The position numbers and the translations under genes are program-made. From positions 1,488,001 to 1,552,000 of the forward strand of contig NZ_OU015584.1 of the NCBI RefSeq assembly GCF_907165195.1: a stretch of DNA of 64,000 nucleotides. Direction: 5' to 3'. The DNA is from Parvicella tangerina. GTDB taxonomy: Bacteria; Bacteroidota; Bacteroidia; Flavobacteriales_D; Parvicellaceae. Below are positions 40,201 to 48,678 of this stretch, piece by piece; the first letter of the stretch is position 1; each line of letters starts with the position of its first letter. The notes under the pieces were generated by a model. It saw only the letters and a program-made list of their open reading frames with translations, did no database searches and was not told where the DNA came from.

Positions 40201-43200
40201 TCTCCACCTGCATTCACATTTGGAGATACTGTATCAATGGTTAATGTAACATCTGTAAAGTCACTGCATCCATTATTGTTGTCAGTAATGGTTAAGGTGT
40301 AGGTTCCATCTTCATCAGCAGTAGTTGTTAAAGAGGAAGTTGAACCAGTAATGTTTCCATCAGCTGTTGACCATGCAATGGTATAACCAGCCCCTGATGA
40401 AGATCCAGTTCCATCTAGTGTGATACTGGTATTGTTACAGTCTACAACTGAAGCACTACTTCCTGCCGCTACTGTTGGAGTGGTAAGGTCGTTGTTTACA
40501 GTTGTAGTAGCTGTGTTCGTACAGGTCGTTGTTGGATCTGTTACGGTTAGTGTATAAGTTCCCGTAGCATTCACAGTTGGTGTAGCTGTAGAACCTCCTG
40601 AGACAATTCCAGGACCGCTCCAGCTATAGTTAACACCTGCTGTAGTAGATGATCCACTTAAAGATACAGATGAATTATTACAGTCTATGGTGGCTGTTCC
40701 GCCTGCATCGGCATCTGGAGTAGGGTTAACCGTAACATCAACCGTTTGAGTAGCTCCCTGACAGCTTCCAGATGTGGCAGTAGGGTAAACATCATAACTC
40801 ACTACCTGCGGAGATGTTGTGGCATTGGTTAAAGTATTGTTGATAGTAGCACTTGTTTGATTAGTAGTACTTTCACCGCCAACATTCGTATTACTAGCTG
40901 CTACCCATGTAAAAGTGGATGCGATATCAGAAGTTAATCCGAAACTCATGGTCTCTCCATCACAGATTTCATCCGTATTTCCTGAAGTCATTGTCGGAAC
41001 AGGATTAACTAATACCGCTACGCTTTGAGGGTCTCCAGAACAACCTCCAGTGGTGGCAGTTGAATAAACAGTGTAGTCAACCGTACTTGGAGATCCAGAA
41101 GTATTGGTCAACACATCTGATATAGTTGATGTAGTTTGCGTTGAGGTGCTTTCACCTGAAACGTCCGTATTTGTTGCCGCAACCCAAGCGTACGAAGCCC
41201 CCATATTACTGGTTAATGCTAAATTTGGAGATGAACCGGAACAAATTGCTGCACTATTAGCGCTAGTCATTACTGGTTTTGGGTTTACTGTAATTGTGAC
41301 AACCTGATCAGCGCCTACACAAGAACCTCCAGTACTTGTAGGTGTAACCGTGTAGTTAACGGTTTGAACAGAAGTTGTTGTATTTGTTAAGGCATCTGTA
41401 ATCGTTCCAGTAGTTTGAGTAGTGGTAGTTTCTCCAGTAACATTTGGGTTAGAGCTTGCTGACCATTCGAAGGTAGATGAAATATTACTTTGGAGTATAA
41501 TGTTCGTAGATCCTTCACTACAAATAGTTTGAGAAGATGAATTGATCATACTGGGCAATGGATTAACAACTACGTCAATATCTTGCGGAGGACCAGCACA
41601 TCCATCACTGGAGGTTGGCGTGATCGTATAAGTCACCGTTTGAGGTCCGCTTGTTGAATTAATAAGATCATCTGTAATGGTTGTTGCTGTGCTCGTTGTA
41701 GTAGTTTCTCCAGCAACGTTGGTGTTATTTGATGCAGACCAGGAGTATGTAGATGCTAGGTCTGAGGTGATCGGAATATTTAAAGCGATGTCGGAACAAG
41801 TGGTGTTCGAAGCGTTATTGGTTATGGTAGGAAGCTGATTAACATCAACCGTATGTTCCAATGTTTGTTTGTAACCACAAACTCCTTCTACTACACACGT
41901 GTAAGTAGTAGTTGTTGATGGACTCACAACGATGCTTTGTGTGGTGGCCCCTCCAGGAGACCATAAATAACTGGTTGCAGTGGCTGGTGCAGTCAATGTA
42001 GTTGTCTCACCTGAACATATCGGGTTAGCTGTCGCGGTAATTTCAGGGAAAGCCACACCAGATTCTGCTGTAATGGTGTAATTACAAATATCGCCCGCAT
42101 ATCCATCAACCATTAGGTAATAATCTTGTCCGATGGTTAAACCTGTTGCCGTAATCGTAAATCCAGTTGAACTCTCTTCAAAGTTGGAGACCGAAACGAA
42201 ATCATCACAATTTGTACCAGAGAAAACCTGCATCTGAATACCTCCACTTGGGTAACTCCCTACCCAACAATCGAAAATATCCACAAAAAGTGTAGCTGTG
42301 GTCGCAGAAGCCGTAAATGTAATCCACGAGTTATTATCAATGGTAACATCGTAATAACCAGAGGGAGATGTTCCGTTGGGGTAACCAAATGGACCACCAG
42401 AATGAACAGTATTCGTACCTCCGAGATAAACTCCACCAGTAGTTTCACCATTCCCATACATTTGAGTTCCTGAGACTCCACCAGGTCGATCTTCAGTGTA
42501 AGCAGCACTGGTTGATGCGCCATACCCATTCAAGTCGCATATATACAATGCATTCACACAATCATCATTTGTAGGAGCTTGTACACATAAGCCAAAATCC
42601 CCTGAAGAGGTTCCAAAGCCAAAGTATCTAATGTAATACGTTTGACCCGGTGTCAGTCCTGTTTCAGCTATGTAAGGTAAGAAATCATTTGAACCACCCG
42701 GGTAGTTGTTGTCGTCTGAACAGGTAATTTGCGTCAATGCTCCACAAGTACCCGAATAAAGTACCATTACACCATCGGTAATACCATAGCCGGGTTGTGG
42801 AGTAATGAATAATTCACCAGAAGCCGGGGCTTCCACACTAAACCATACATCAGCAGTACCTGTTGTAAACCCACCGATTGCGGCTCCACTTCCTCCAATG
42901 CATGCAGATGGTGCGCCAGGAGTGGTAGTCGTAGTGGCACCAGTTGTCGTAAAATTAAGATAATTACAAGCAGAAGTAACAGGAGGAAGCGCTATCGCAT
43001 TACAGGGTTCATCATTTGATGGAACCGCTGTTGGGTCGCCAACAACGCAAATCTGAAATGGATCACCACCTGTTGAGGTATAGTAATCATAAACTCTTAC
43101 GTAATAAGTATTGCCGGGTATTAAACCAACTGCATCGATTTGTTCATTCCCATCGGTAAAGCCAGAATCCTCACAATAAAGAGAAGTAAGTCCAGCACAG

Positions 43201-43874
43201 GTTCCCTCGAATAGCTGAATAACGGGATCCATTGATGAAGAAGGATCTACAGTAATGGTTTGAACGGAGTTGGTTGCCACAAAACTAAACCAAACGTCAT
43301 CATCAGCATTTCCCGCACAGCCCGTTAATGATTCTGTTGCTCCCTCTGAAGTACTCGATACATAGGTGCATGAACTGCTTACGGTTAAAGGTGTCGCATT
43401 AGAGCAGGCATCATTGGATGGGGGAGGTGTTCCCTCAGTAACACAAATCGTGAAGTTTCCAGTTCCACTACCTGCATAGTAGTCATAAACTCGAATCGTA
43501 TATGTATTACCTATGGTCAATCCAGAAGCATAGATGGTTTCAACTCCTCCGTCAAACGACTGATCCTGGCAACCTAAAGAAACTAGTGTTGAGCAAGATC
43601 CTGAGAATAGTTGCACCACCGCATCAAAACCAGCAGCACCATCTACCGTGATCTCATGGGTTGTACTTGTAGCTGTAAAAGTGTACCAAACATCATCATC
43701 TGCTGTACCAACACAACCTGTTATTGTTTGCGTTGCTCCAGTGGTGGTTCCAGCAGTAGGGGAGGAGCAGTTTGCTGTAACGGGTAGCGAAGTAGCTCCT
43801 GAACATCCATCAGACTGAGCGTAGATTGCTACTGAGGAGAAAATCCCCAGGATTATAAATCCTAAATACTTCAT
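37230..43874 (-). CDS. Giant T9SS type-B sorted adhesin with repeated Ig/PKD-like domains
   Basis: 2214 residues. Signal peptide MKYLGFIILGIFSSVAIYAQ, then three repeats of a jelly-roll-like module (for example DDDVWYTFTATSTTHEITVD and NTYTIRVYDYY), an Ig-like unit (SYLWSPGG), about five PKD-like units opening with a Cys-Ser pair (ICSEGSTN) and closing in VTVNP, and about twelve Ser/Thr/Gly-rich domains with the consensus YSWSGPGIVSGGSTATP and TYTLTVTDP. A classical PKD domain (YLWDMGNGTNSAQFEPTVTY) precedes the C-terminal gliding-motility-associated domain (IPNIFTPNGDDENDIFHF, MIYNRWGQLMYE). It is predicted to be exported by the type IX system and displayed on the cell surface. Its near-identical 741-bp DNA repeats suggest recombination-driven length change. 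Confidence 0.93.
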   Translation of the reverse strand: MKYLGFIILGIFSSVAIYAQSDGCSGATSLPVTANCSSPTAGTTTGATQTITGCVGTADDDVWYTFTATSTTHEITVDGAAGFDAVVQLFSGSCSTLVSLGCQDQSFDGGVETIYASGLTIGNTYTIRVYDYYAGSGTGNFTICVTEGTPPPSNDACSNATPLTVSSSCTYVSSTSEGATESLTGCAGNADDDVWFSFVATNSVQTITVDPSSSMDPVIQLFEGTCAGLTSLYCEDSGFTDGNEQIDAVGLIPGNTYYVRVYDYYTSTGGDPFQICVVGDPTAVPSNDEPCNAIALPPVTSACNYLNFTTTGATTTTTPGAPSACIGGSGAAIGGFTTGTADVWFSVEAPASGELFITPQPGYGITDGVMVLYSGTCGALTQITCSDDNNYPGGSNDFLPYIAETGLTPGQTYYIRYFGFGTSSGDFGLCVQAPTNDDCVNALYICDLNGYGASTSAAYTEDRPGGVSGTQMYGNGETTGGVYLGGTNTVHSGGPFGYPNGTSPSGYYDVTIDNNSWITFTASATTATLFVDIFDCWVGSYPSGGIQMQVFSGTNCDDFVSVSNFEESSTGFTITATGLTIGQDYYLMVDGYAGDICNYTITAESGVAFPEITATANPICSGETTTLTAPATATSYLWSPGGATTQSIVVSPSTTTTYTCVVEGVCGYKQTLEHTVDVNQLPTITNNASNTTCSDIALNIPITSDLASTYSWSASNNTNVAGETTTTSTATTITDDLINSTSGPQTVTYTITPTSSDGCAGPPQDIDVVVNPLPSMINSSSQTICSEGSTNIILQSNISSTFEWSASSNPNVTGETTTTQTTGTITDALTNTTTSVQTVNYTVTPTSTGGSCVGADQVVTITVNPKPVMTSANSAAICSGSSPNLALTSNMGASYAWVAATNTDVSGESTSTQTTSTISDVLTNTSGSPSTVDYTVYSTATTGGCSGDPQSVAVLVNPVPTMTSGNTDEICDGETMSFGLTSDIASTFTWVAASNTNVGGESTTNQTSATINNTLTNATTSPQVVSYDVYPTATSGSCQGATQTVDVTVNPTPDADAGGTATIDCNNSSVSLSGSSTTAGVNYSWSGPGIVSGGSTATPTVNATGTYTLTVTDPTTTCTNTATTTVNNDLTTPTVAAGSSASVVDCNNTSITLDGTGSSSGAGYTIAWSTADGNITGSTSSLTTTADEDGTYTLTITDNNNGCSDFTDVTLTIDTVSPNVNAGGDLTLTCATTTLTLSGSSSTVGATYSWSGPSIVSGGSSATPDVNGTGTYTLTVTDPGNGCTASDDMVVNADANIPDAQIGATSDLDCSTTSTAIAGSSTTPGVNYSWTTTGGNIVSGGTTATPTIDAPGDYTMTVTDPGNGCTNTANITIAEDVTLPTVSATPSATTVDCNNPSITLDGTGSSSGAGYTTVWSTSDGNITGSTSSLSTTADQDGTYTLTITNTVNSCSDFVDVTLAIDTVTPNADAGLDQTLTCSSPTLTLNGSSSTGGVNFSWSGPGIVSGGSTATPDVNGSGTYTMTVTNPTSGCTNTDEVEVIADANTPDAQIGATSDLDCSTTSTTIAGSSTTAGVNYSWTTTGGNIVSGGTTATPTIDAPGDYTMTVTDPGNGCTNTASITITEDVTLPTVSATPSAATVDCNNPSITLDGTGSSSGAGYTIAWSTSDGNITGSTSSLSTTADQDGTYTLTITNTTNSCSDFVDITLAIDTASPNAMAGADVNFPCGVSTVALDGSGSTGTGITYDWTGPGTITNGNTATPDADATGTFTLTVTGSNGCTDTDIVDVIPDSNAPVADAGADITVTCSSNNLPVTLDGSGSDSGTNITYSWSTTGTGTIISGTTTTPSVDQEGDYTILVTNTSNNCTATATVTISTDTISPTADLSATASTIITCTSNNQAILDGSNSIGTNLTYNFTTSDGNLVSQTGSNATVDAAGTYTVTVTGDNGCSDTEDLLVTMDTVTPTISYNAADTLNCNVTVVDLDASGTTGSNETYVWTTTDGVLVSGDNTNILTAGGAGTYTLTVTNDNGCSSSTDVTVISAAAPTADFTPTPTSGVIPLNVSTTNNSTGSNLSYLWDMGNGTNSAQFEPTVTYDEMGNYTIELIVTDEFGCSDTASVMIDASGEYSIIIPNIFTPNGDDENDIFHFTLQNATDLHCMIYNRWGQLMYEFEALDGGWDGRTYSGLEASEGGYYYLLWVTDFRGEVHEYQGPFELQR
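38751..40232. repeat. Two tandem 741-bp repeats inside the adhesin gene
   Basis: Units 38751-39491 and 39492-40232 encode nearly the same 247-residue, three-domain block (both contain DAQIGATSDLDCSTTST and SATPSA-TVDCNNPSITLDG). The period is a multiple of three, so unequal crossing-over would add or remove whole domains in frame. Confidence 0.8.
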
Positions 43875-43891
43875 AGATAATTTAAATAAGG

Positions 43892-44239
43892 TTAGTGATC
43901 ATCAATTTTCAGCTCGGCTGGTTGAAGATTGTGTCCTATTATGATTTTCTTTAGTTCAGTTGGTTCGAACATCTGTTGCGATTCAGAAGTTCTTGACGGT
44001 TCAGAAACATATACGATGAACTGTGCCATGTTCTGTTTTTCCGCCTTGTAGTTCAATTTTACCTTCGTTACAAATTTCAAGCTTTCAAACGCCTCAACCA
44101 CTTCGTTCAATTGTTCTTGAGAAATTACTTTAGTAACCGTATAATGATAGGTGTGACTAACCTCAGAAATGTCATCTTGAGCTATGAACCCCGTTAGTAC
44201 GAGTTGAATGAAAACAACAATTAGAAGAATTCGCCTCAT
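43892..44239 (-). CDS. Small secreted protein upstream of the giant adhesin
   Basis: 115 residues with a signal peptide (MRRILLIVVFIQLVLTGFIA, then QDDIS). The mature part has a ferredoxin-like alternation (HTYHYTVTKVISQEQLNEVV, KVKLNYKAEKQNMAQFIVYV) resembling the small HMA- or SPOR-like proteins that often accompany Bacteroidota adhesins, but no family was recognised. It is 17 bases upstream of the adhesin gene and probably in its transcript. A role in export or display of the adhesin is an inference from position only. Confidence 0.65.
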   Translation of the reverse strand: MRRILLIVVFIQLVLTGFIAQDDISEVSHTYHYTVTKVISQEQLNEVVEAFESLKFVTKVKLNYKAEKQNMAQFIVYVSEPSRTSESQQMFEPTELKKIIIGHNLQPAELKIDDH

Positions 44240-44349
44240 AAAATAAACTATTTTGTATCAAAATGACGAAATTACAACATTTGAAGTTGCCTGACAAAGA
44301 ACAAATCACTGATATTTCAACGTTTACCATCGTTATCAACAATTTGAAA

Positions 44350-44383
44350 TAAAAAAGGGATCGGATTAGACTCCCGACCCCTT
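44350..44383 (-). terminator. Terminator of the acyl-CoA synthetase gene
   Basis: On the minus strand AAGGGGTCGGG pairs with CCGATCCCTT and is followed by TTTTTT. Lies 22 bases after the synthetase stop codon. Confidence 0.65.
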
Positions 44384-44405
44384 GGTAAATAGAATTTAGA
44401 TGAGT

Positions 44406-46163
44406 TTACTTTTCCGCATAAATCTTGTCTACCAGATGCTGATTATTCGCTAAAATCACTTTTCTTTTGAAGCTTAATTTAGGCGTTAGCTCTCCAGATT
44501 CAACAGACCATTCAACTGGTAATAATTCAAACTTCTTCACTTGTTCCCAATTTCCGAAATTTTGATTGTATTTATCAACCTCTTGTTGAATTCTGGCAAT
44601 TAGCGTTTCATTTTTGCAGATTTCATCATTGGTTTTTCCAAGGTCGTGACCTTTTTCTGCAGCCCAACTTTTAATAAATTCAAATGCTGGAACGATCAGT
44701 GCAGAAGGGTGCTTATATCCTTCGCCAATAACCATGATCTGTTCAATGAACTGAGATTCTTTAAATTTATTCTCAAGTACTTGAGGTGCAACATATTTAC
44801 CTCCAGAAGTTTTGAACATTTCTTTTTTACGATCAGTGATTTTCAGGAAACCGTCATTAGAAAGTTCTCCGATATCTCCTGTATGAAACCATCCATCTTT
44901 ATCAATAACTTCATCCGTAAGGTCTTTACGTTTATAGTAGCCCATCATTAGACATGGACCTTTCGTACAGATTTCACCATCTTCAGCAATCATCACTTCA
45001 ACATTGTCTAGCTTCTTACCCACCGTTCCAAACCTCACACCTGAATCCAGCGCATTTACTGAGATCACGGGAGAGGTTTCGGTAAGTCCATACCCTTCAT
45101 AAACAGGCATTCCGATGGCGTGATAGAATCTGGCAAGCCTTGGTTGAAGAGCAGCTCCACCAGAAGCAATAGCTTGAATGTTTCCTCCAAGTTTGGCTCG
45201 AATTTTTGAGTAAACCAGTTTCTCAGCAATTTTTCGTTGAAAACTTGGGTGTTTACCATATTCATAGGTTTCGGTTAACCCTAGTGCCCATTTGAAAATA
45301 GCCGCTTTTAATCCTCCGCTTTCTGTACCTCCTTTCACAATCCCATCATACACTTTTTCAAGGAGTCTGGGTACAGCCGTAAATACATGAGGTTTAATCT
45401 CTACAATGTTATCTTTAATCGTCTCAATTGACTCTGCATAGTAAAGAGAAACACCTGAATACTGGTATAAGTAGGTGATCATTCGCTCATAAACATGACA
45501 CAAAGGCAAGAAACTCAGTCCTTGCGAAGTATCCTTCACTGGAAGTCGTGGGTAAGAACCTTTAACGTTCTCTACCAAGTTTCTATGAGAGAGCATTACT
45601 CCTTTTGGCAAACCAGTAGTTCCAGAGGTATAAATAAGTGTTGCCAGATCTGTTTCTACTATACCTTCTTGTATTTCAGTCAACTCTTTATCGTCACCCT
45701 CTTTACCTAATTCCAAAAGTTCTGTCCAATGCTTAACATTTGGTAATTTGTCAAATGAGAAAATCTCGAGGAGTGAGGGGATTTCATCTTTTACAGCTGC
45801 AACCTTATTATACAACTCCTGATCAGAAACAAAACAATACTTAACCTCAGCATCGTTAAAAATAAATTTATAATCGGCCTCGCTTATGGTAGAATAAACG
45901 GGAACATCAACCGCACCGATTTGCAGTGTTCCCATGTCAACAATGTTCCACTCCGGTCTATTGTTGCTGACTATGGCAACTTTATCCTGGACTCCAACAC
46001 CGAGTTTTCTTAGTGCATGGCTCATGAGGTTAGCCTGCTTAATATACTCTTCGGTAGAATAAGTATTCCACTTCCCATTCTCTTTTCCAGCCAGACAAAT
46101 CTCCTGTGGATATTTTTCTAACTGATACCTGGGAATGTCAAATAAACGTTTGATATCTTTCAT
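44406..46163 (-). CDS. Long-chain fatty-acid-CoA ligase (AMP-forming)
   Basis: 585 residues from the ATG at 46163. The open frame extends 68 codons upstream, but these look non-coding and include the promoter region. AMP-binding signature LIYTSGTTGLPKGVMLSHRN; then YEGYGLTETSPVISVN, GWFHTGDIG, and ITDRKKEMFKTSGGKYVAPQ with the conserved A10-like Lys region near the end. This is the FAA1-like group that activates long-chain fatty acids to acyl-CoA, at or near the cytoplasmic membrane. It is a monocistronic unit, divergent from the ECF sigma factor gene. Confidence 0.93.
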   Translation of the reverse strand: MKDIKRLFDIPRYQLEKYPQEICLAGKENGKWNTYSTEEYIKQANLMSHALRKLGVGVQDKVAIVSNNRPEWNIVDMGTLQIGAVDVPVYSTISEADYKFIFNDAEVKYCFVSDQELYNKVAAVKDEIPSLLEIFSFDKLPNVKHWTELLELGKEGDDKELTEIQEGIVETDLATLIYTSGTTGLPKGVMLSHRNLVENVKGSYPRLPVKDTSQGLSFLPLCHVYERMITYLYQYSGVSLYYAESIETIKDNIVEIKPHVFTAVPRLLEKVYDGIVKGGTESGGLKAAIFKWALGLTETYEYGKHPSFQRKIAEKLVYSKIRAKLGGNIQAIASGGAALQPRLARFYHAIGMPVYEGYGLTETSPVISVNALDSGVRFGTVGKKLDNVEVMIAEDGEICTKGPCLMMGYYKRKDLTDEVIDKDGWFHTGDIGELSNDGFLKITDRKKEMFKTSGGKYVAPQVLENKFKESQFIEQIMVIGEGYKHPSALIVPAFEFIKSWAAEKGHDLGKTNDEICKNETLIARIQQEVDKYNQNFGNWEQVKKFELLPVEWSVESGELTPKLSFKRKVILANNQHLVDKIYAEK

Positions 46164-46198
46164 TTTTCTGCTGTTGTTAAGTAAGAAATTACTGTAGA

Positions 46199-46206
46199 CA
46201 AATGTA
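46199..46206 (-). promoter_or_regulatory. Candidate -7 element of the acyl-CoA synthetase gene
   Basis: Minus strand TACATTTG fits TAnnTTTG and lies 35 bases before the chosen ATG, which supports that start. No clear -33 element. Confidence 0.35.
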
Positions 46207-46301
46207 TGAATCATTTCGTTAAAATATTCAATTCGATAGTCGAATAGTTTTCGAGAAGCAAAAAAATGGATATTTATAACCCCTATATACAAGGGATTGC
46301 G

Positions 46302-46309
46302 TATATTTG
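46302..46309 (+). promoter_or_regulatory. Candidate -7 element upstream of the ECF sigma gene
   Basis: TATATTTG fits TAnnTTTG, 84 bases before the sigma-factor start. No TTTG at 19 bases. A GTAACTTTTG sequence closer to the gene could also contribute. Confidence 0.3.
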
Positions 46310-46393
46310 AATAATAAATTTTATGCACACTGTAACTTTTGGGGGTAGTTAATTGTTCTACTATCAAAGCCGAAAGGGTAAAAATATCTTATT

Positions 46394-46882
46394 TTGAACC
46401 GAAGAGAGTACAATAAAGTGGTAGTAACATATTCTGAGAATGTGTTTCGTTATGCTTTCAAGTGGACTCGAAATGAACAGGATTCTAAAGATTTAGTTCA
46501 GGATGTTTTTGGTAAACTATGGGAATTTCGCAAAAAAGTGGAGTTCAAGAGTGCTAAACCTTGGTTATTTACTTGTATGCACAACGCACTGGTCAATTTT
46601 TCTAAGAAGAAGAGCGTTGTTGAACATATTTTAGATGTTAATGCCAAGATGCCGATCATGTACCAGCCCAATTACGCTTTGAAGGACTTGCTTCAAAAAT
46701 CATTAGCACAGCTTTCTGACGTTCAACGATCAATTGTGATCTTGAGAGATTCGGAAGGTTATAGCTATGAAGAAATAGGTGACATTCTGGAACTGTCAGA
46801 GTCTCAGGTTAAAGTTTACCTATTTAGAGCGAGAAAGAAAGTAAAAGAACAATTGAAAGATCTTTCAGAGTTAGTTGCATGA
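46394..46882 (+). CDS. ECF-type RNA polymerase sigma factor
   Basis: 162 residues with a TTG start (no upstream ATG gives a better fit). Region 2: NVFRYAFKWTRNEQDSKDLVQDVFGKLWE, the core- and -10-binding helices. Region 4: LSDVQRSIVILRDSEGYSYE and ESQVKVYLFRARKKVKEQLK. Length and the absence of region 3 make it an ECF sigma factor. Its stop overlaps the start of the next gene (ATGA, 46879-46882), whose N-terminus looks like an anti-sigma factor. It should control a regulon linked to type IX secretion or envelope state; SigP of Porphyromonas is a known ECF factor with such a role. Confidence 0.93.
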   Translation: MNRREYNKVVVTYSENVFRYAFKWTRNEQDSKDLVQDVFGKLWEFRKKVEFKSAKPWLFTCMHNALVNFSKKKSVVEHILDVNAKMPIMYQPNYALKDLLQKSLAQLSDVQRSIVILRDSEGYSYEEIGDILELSESQVKVYLFRARKKVKEQLKDLSELVA

Positions 46883-48678
46883 TTATCAATCCCAACAACA
46901 TAGAAAAATGGTGCTTCGATTATTTCGAGGGTAATCTAACTTCTCTGGAACGTTTGGAGTTCGAGCGTTTTATTCTGGAGCACCCTGAGTATCAGGATGA
47001 ATTTGAAGCCTGGAAGAATGCCTCTGATAGTGAAGATGAAAAGGTGCCGGCATTTCTCGGTGTTGAAGGTCTTATCGTGGCGATTCCTTTCTATGCTACT
47101 TGGGTTTTCAAAGTTTCGATAGGAGTGATTTTATTGTTGTCGATTGGGACGGTTGGTTATTATCAATTCGAGTCAACTTCAACACGGAAAGCGTATGCAA
47201 GTCAGTCAAGATCTGTAGATTTGAATTGGAGTCCTGAGCAACATAAATTGGCTGTGGTGCGTTATACGGATTATGCTTACGGTGAGTATGAAGTGAAGAC
47301 GAAAACAACAACTACCTATACAACCAACTATATTTATCTAAATAATACTGGAACGGATGAATCTGAAAATGTTAATAGCCTTCCAGATGTTGATCAGGAG
47401 TTAAACACTCTGCTGAATGATCACTGGAGTGAGTCTGCGCTTCACGAACTAGTTGTTGACCCTTCTGCTATGAAAGAAGAGAAGTTAGCTCAATATCAAC
47501 CTGCACCAATTGTTGAGGAATCTCTGTTTAGTAGTAATAGTAAGTTAAAATCGTCTTACCAGGTTGATGATAAAACGCTTTATGACCATTTAGGTATCAA
47601 TGCTTCTAGGTATCAATTCCTGAACTTTAACAATGGTAAAGTGAAAGGTTTAGGATCGAATTCCTCAAATAGGAATAATAAAGCAGGAAAAAATAAGAAC
47701 CACGCAACGATCATTGCTCAAAATAAACCTAACGGTAAAAAGTTAGGTAGTCACAAAAAGAAATCTTCGTTCTTTTCAAATTTGAAGCACTTGGAGTTAG
47801 GTCTTACAAATATTAATGATCCAATTTCTATCGCACCAAATTATAATACGGTCGCAACTAATCCTGCGTTGGCTGGTCAGTTAGGTGTAACAAGAATCAA
47901 AACGAATGTGAGAAACCAATGGTGGGGTACAAACGCTAGTGTTTATAAAGGATCATTCTATGTGGATACTTATTTTGAAGGTATTCAAGCAGGTGTGGCT
48001 TATGGAACTGAATATGATCTATCAGCAGATGGAAACCAGCATGTGAATAAGCATACCTTTACCTATGCACAAAAGTTCAGCATAGCTAGAGGATCAAACA
48101 TCTCCGTGGGGCTCAGTTATGAGATGACAAAAGGTTATTCCTTAAGTAATCTACCAACCGAGAATGAGTTTTATAGAAATGCTCCTATTTCCTCGGAAAG
48201 CCTGTCTAATACGTGGAGAAGCGATCTTGGTCTCTCATCTTGGTATAGTGGAAAATACTTTTTTGGAGGATTTAATGTAACCAATTTGTTGGGGAACACG
48301 TTTATCGCAACTCATGAAGAAAATACTTCATATTTCGGAAATATTAATTTCTCCCTTCAATTGGGTACAGACTATAAACGTTCAATGTTTGCTAAAACAG
48401 TGTTGAGTCCTTACATACAATATGATAAACAGGGAGATTACCAAGACTTTTGGATGGGTGGTGTAGCCAGAATCAGAGGTCTTGTGCTTGGAGGAGGTGT
48501 TGCCACCTCTAAATCCGCAAAAGCAATGCTTGGTCTTCAAGGAAATAAATTTAGATTTACAGTGAGTTCTGATTATTCAAAGTCTATGCTATTAGATCAA
48601 TATGCGTTTAGTCATGAAGTCTCTTTGAGAATTTTGATAGGAAATAAAAACAATAACTGGAGTCGTTATGATAATTAA
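46879..48678 (+). CDS. Anti-sigma-like / membrane helix / PorP-SprF-like fusion protein
   Basis: 599 residues. Residues 1-55 resemble the cytoplasmic part of anti-sigma factors (KWCFDYFEGNLTSLERLEFE, ILEHPEYQDEFEAW). One membrane helix follows at about 76-97 (VFKVSIGVILLLSIGTVGYY). A polar periplasmic linker of about 200 residues ends in a Lys/Asn-rich stretch. Residues from about 302 match PorP/SprF proteins: ISIAPNYNTVATNPALAGQL, a dozen amphipathic strands, and an ending HEVSLRILIG parallel to HEVSLGIVF of the next gene. The polypeptide thus seems to span both membranes, linking an outer-membrane T9SS component to the ECF factor encoded just upstream (4-base overlap). It overlaps the next gene by 11 bases. 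I know of no described example. Confidence 0.8.
   Translation: MIINPNNIEKWCFDYFEGNLTSLERLEFERFILEHPEYQDEFEAWKNASDSEDEKVPAFLGVEGLIVAIPFYATWVFKVSIGVILLLSIGTVGYYQFESTSTRKAYASQSRSVDLNWSPEQHKLAVVRYTDYAYGEYEVKTKTTTTYTTNYIYLNNTGTDESENVNSLPDVDQELNTLLNDHWSESALHELVVDPSAMKEEKLAQYQPAPIVEESLFSSNSKLKSSYQVDDKTLYDHLGINASRYQFLNFNNGKVKGLGSNSSNRNNKAGKNKNHATIIAQNKPNGKKLGSHKKKSSFFSNLKHLELGLTNINDPISIAPNYNTVATNPALAGQLGVTRIKTNVRNQWWGTNASVYKGSFYVDTYFEGIQAGVAYGTEYDLSADGNQHVNKHTFTYAQKFSIARGSNISVGLSYEMTKGYSLSNLPTENEFYRNAPISSESLSNTWRSDLGLSSWYSGKYFFGGFNVTNLLGNTFIATHEENTSYFGNINFSLQLGTDYKRSMFAKTVLSPYIQYDKQGDYQDFWMGGVARIRGLVLGGGVATSKSAKAMLGLQGNKFRFTVSSDYSKSMLLDQYAFSHEVSLRILIGNKNNNWSRYDN

Noticed and set aside
38751-40232. 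Adhesin repeats as a CRISPR array
   Set aside because: Repeats are 741 bp, coding and in frame; no short direct repeats with regular spacers occur anywhere in the window.
37684-41307. Several plus-strand frames within the giant adhesin
   Set aside because: They are antisense products of the Thr/Ser/Gly-rich repeats and show no independent protein features.
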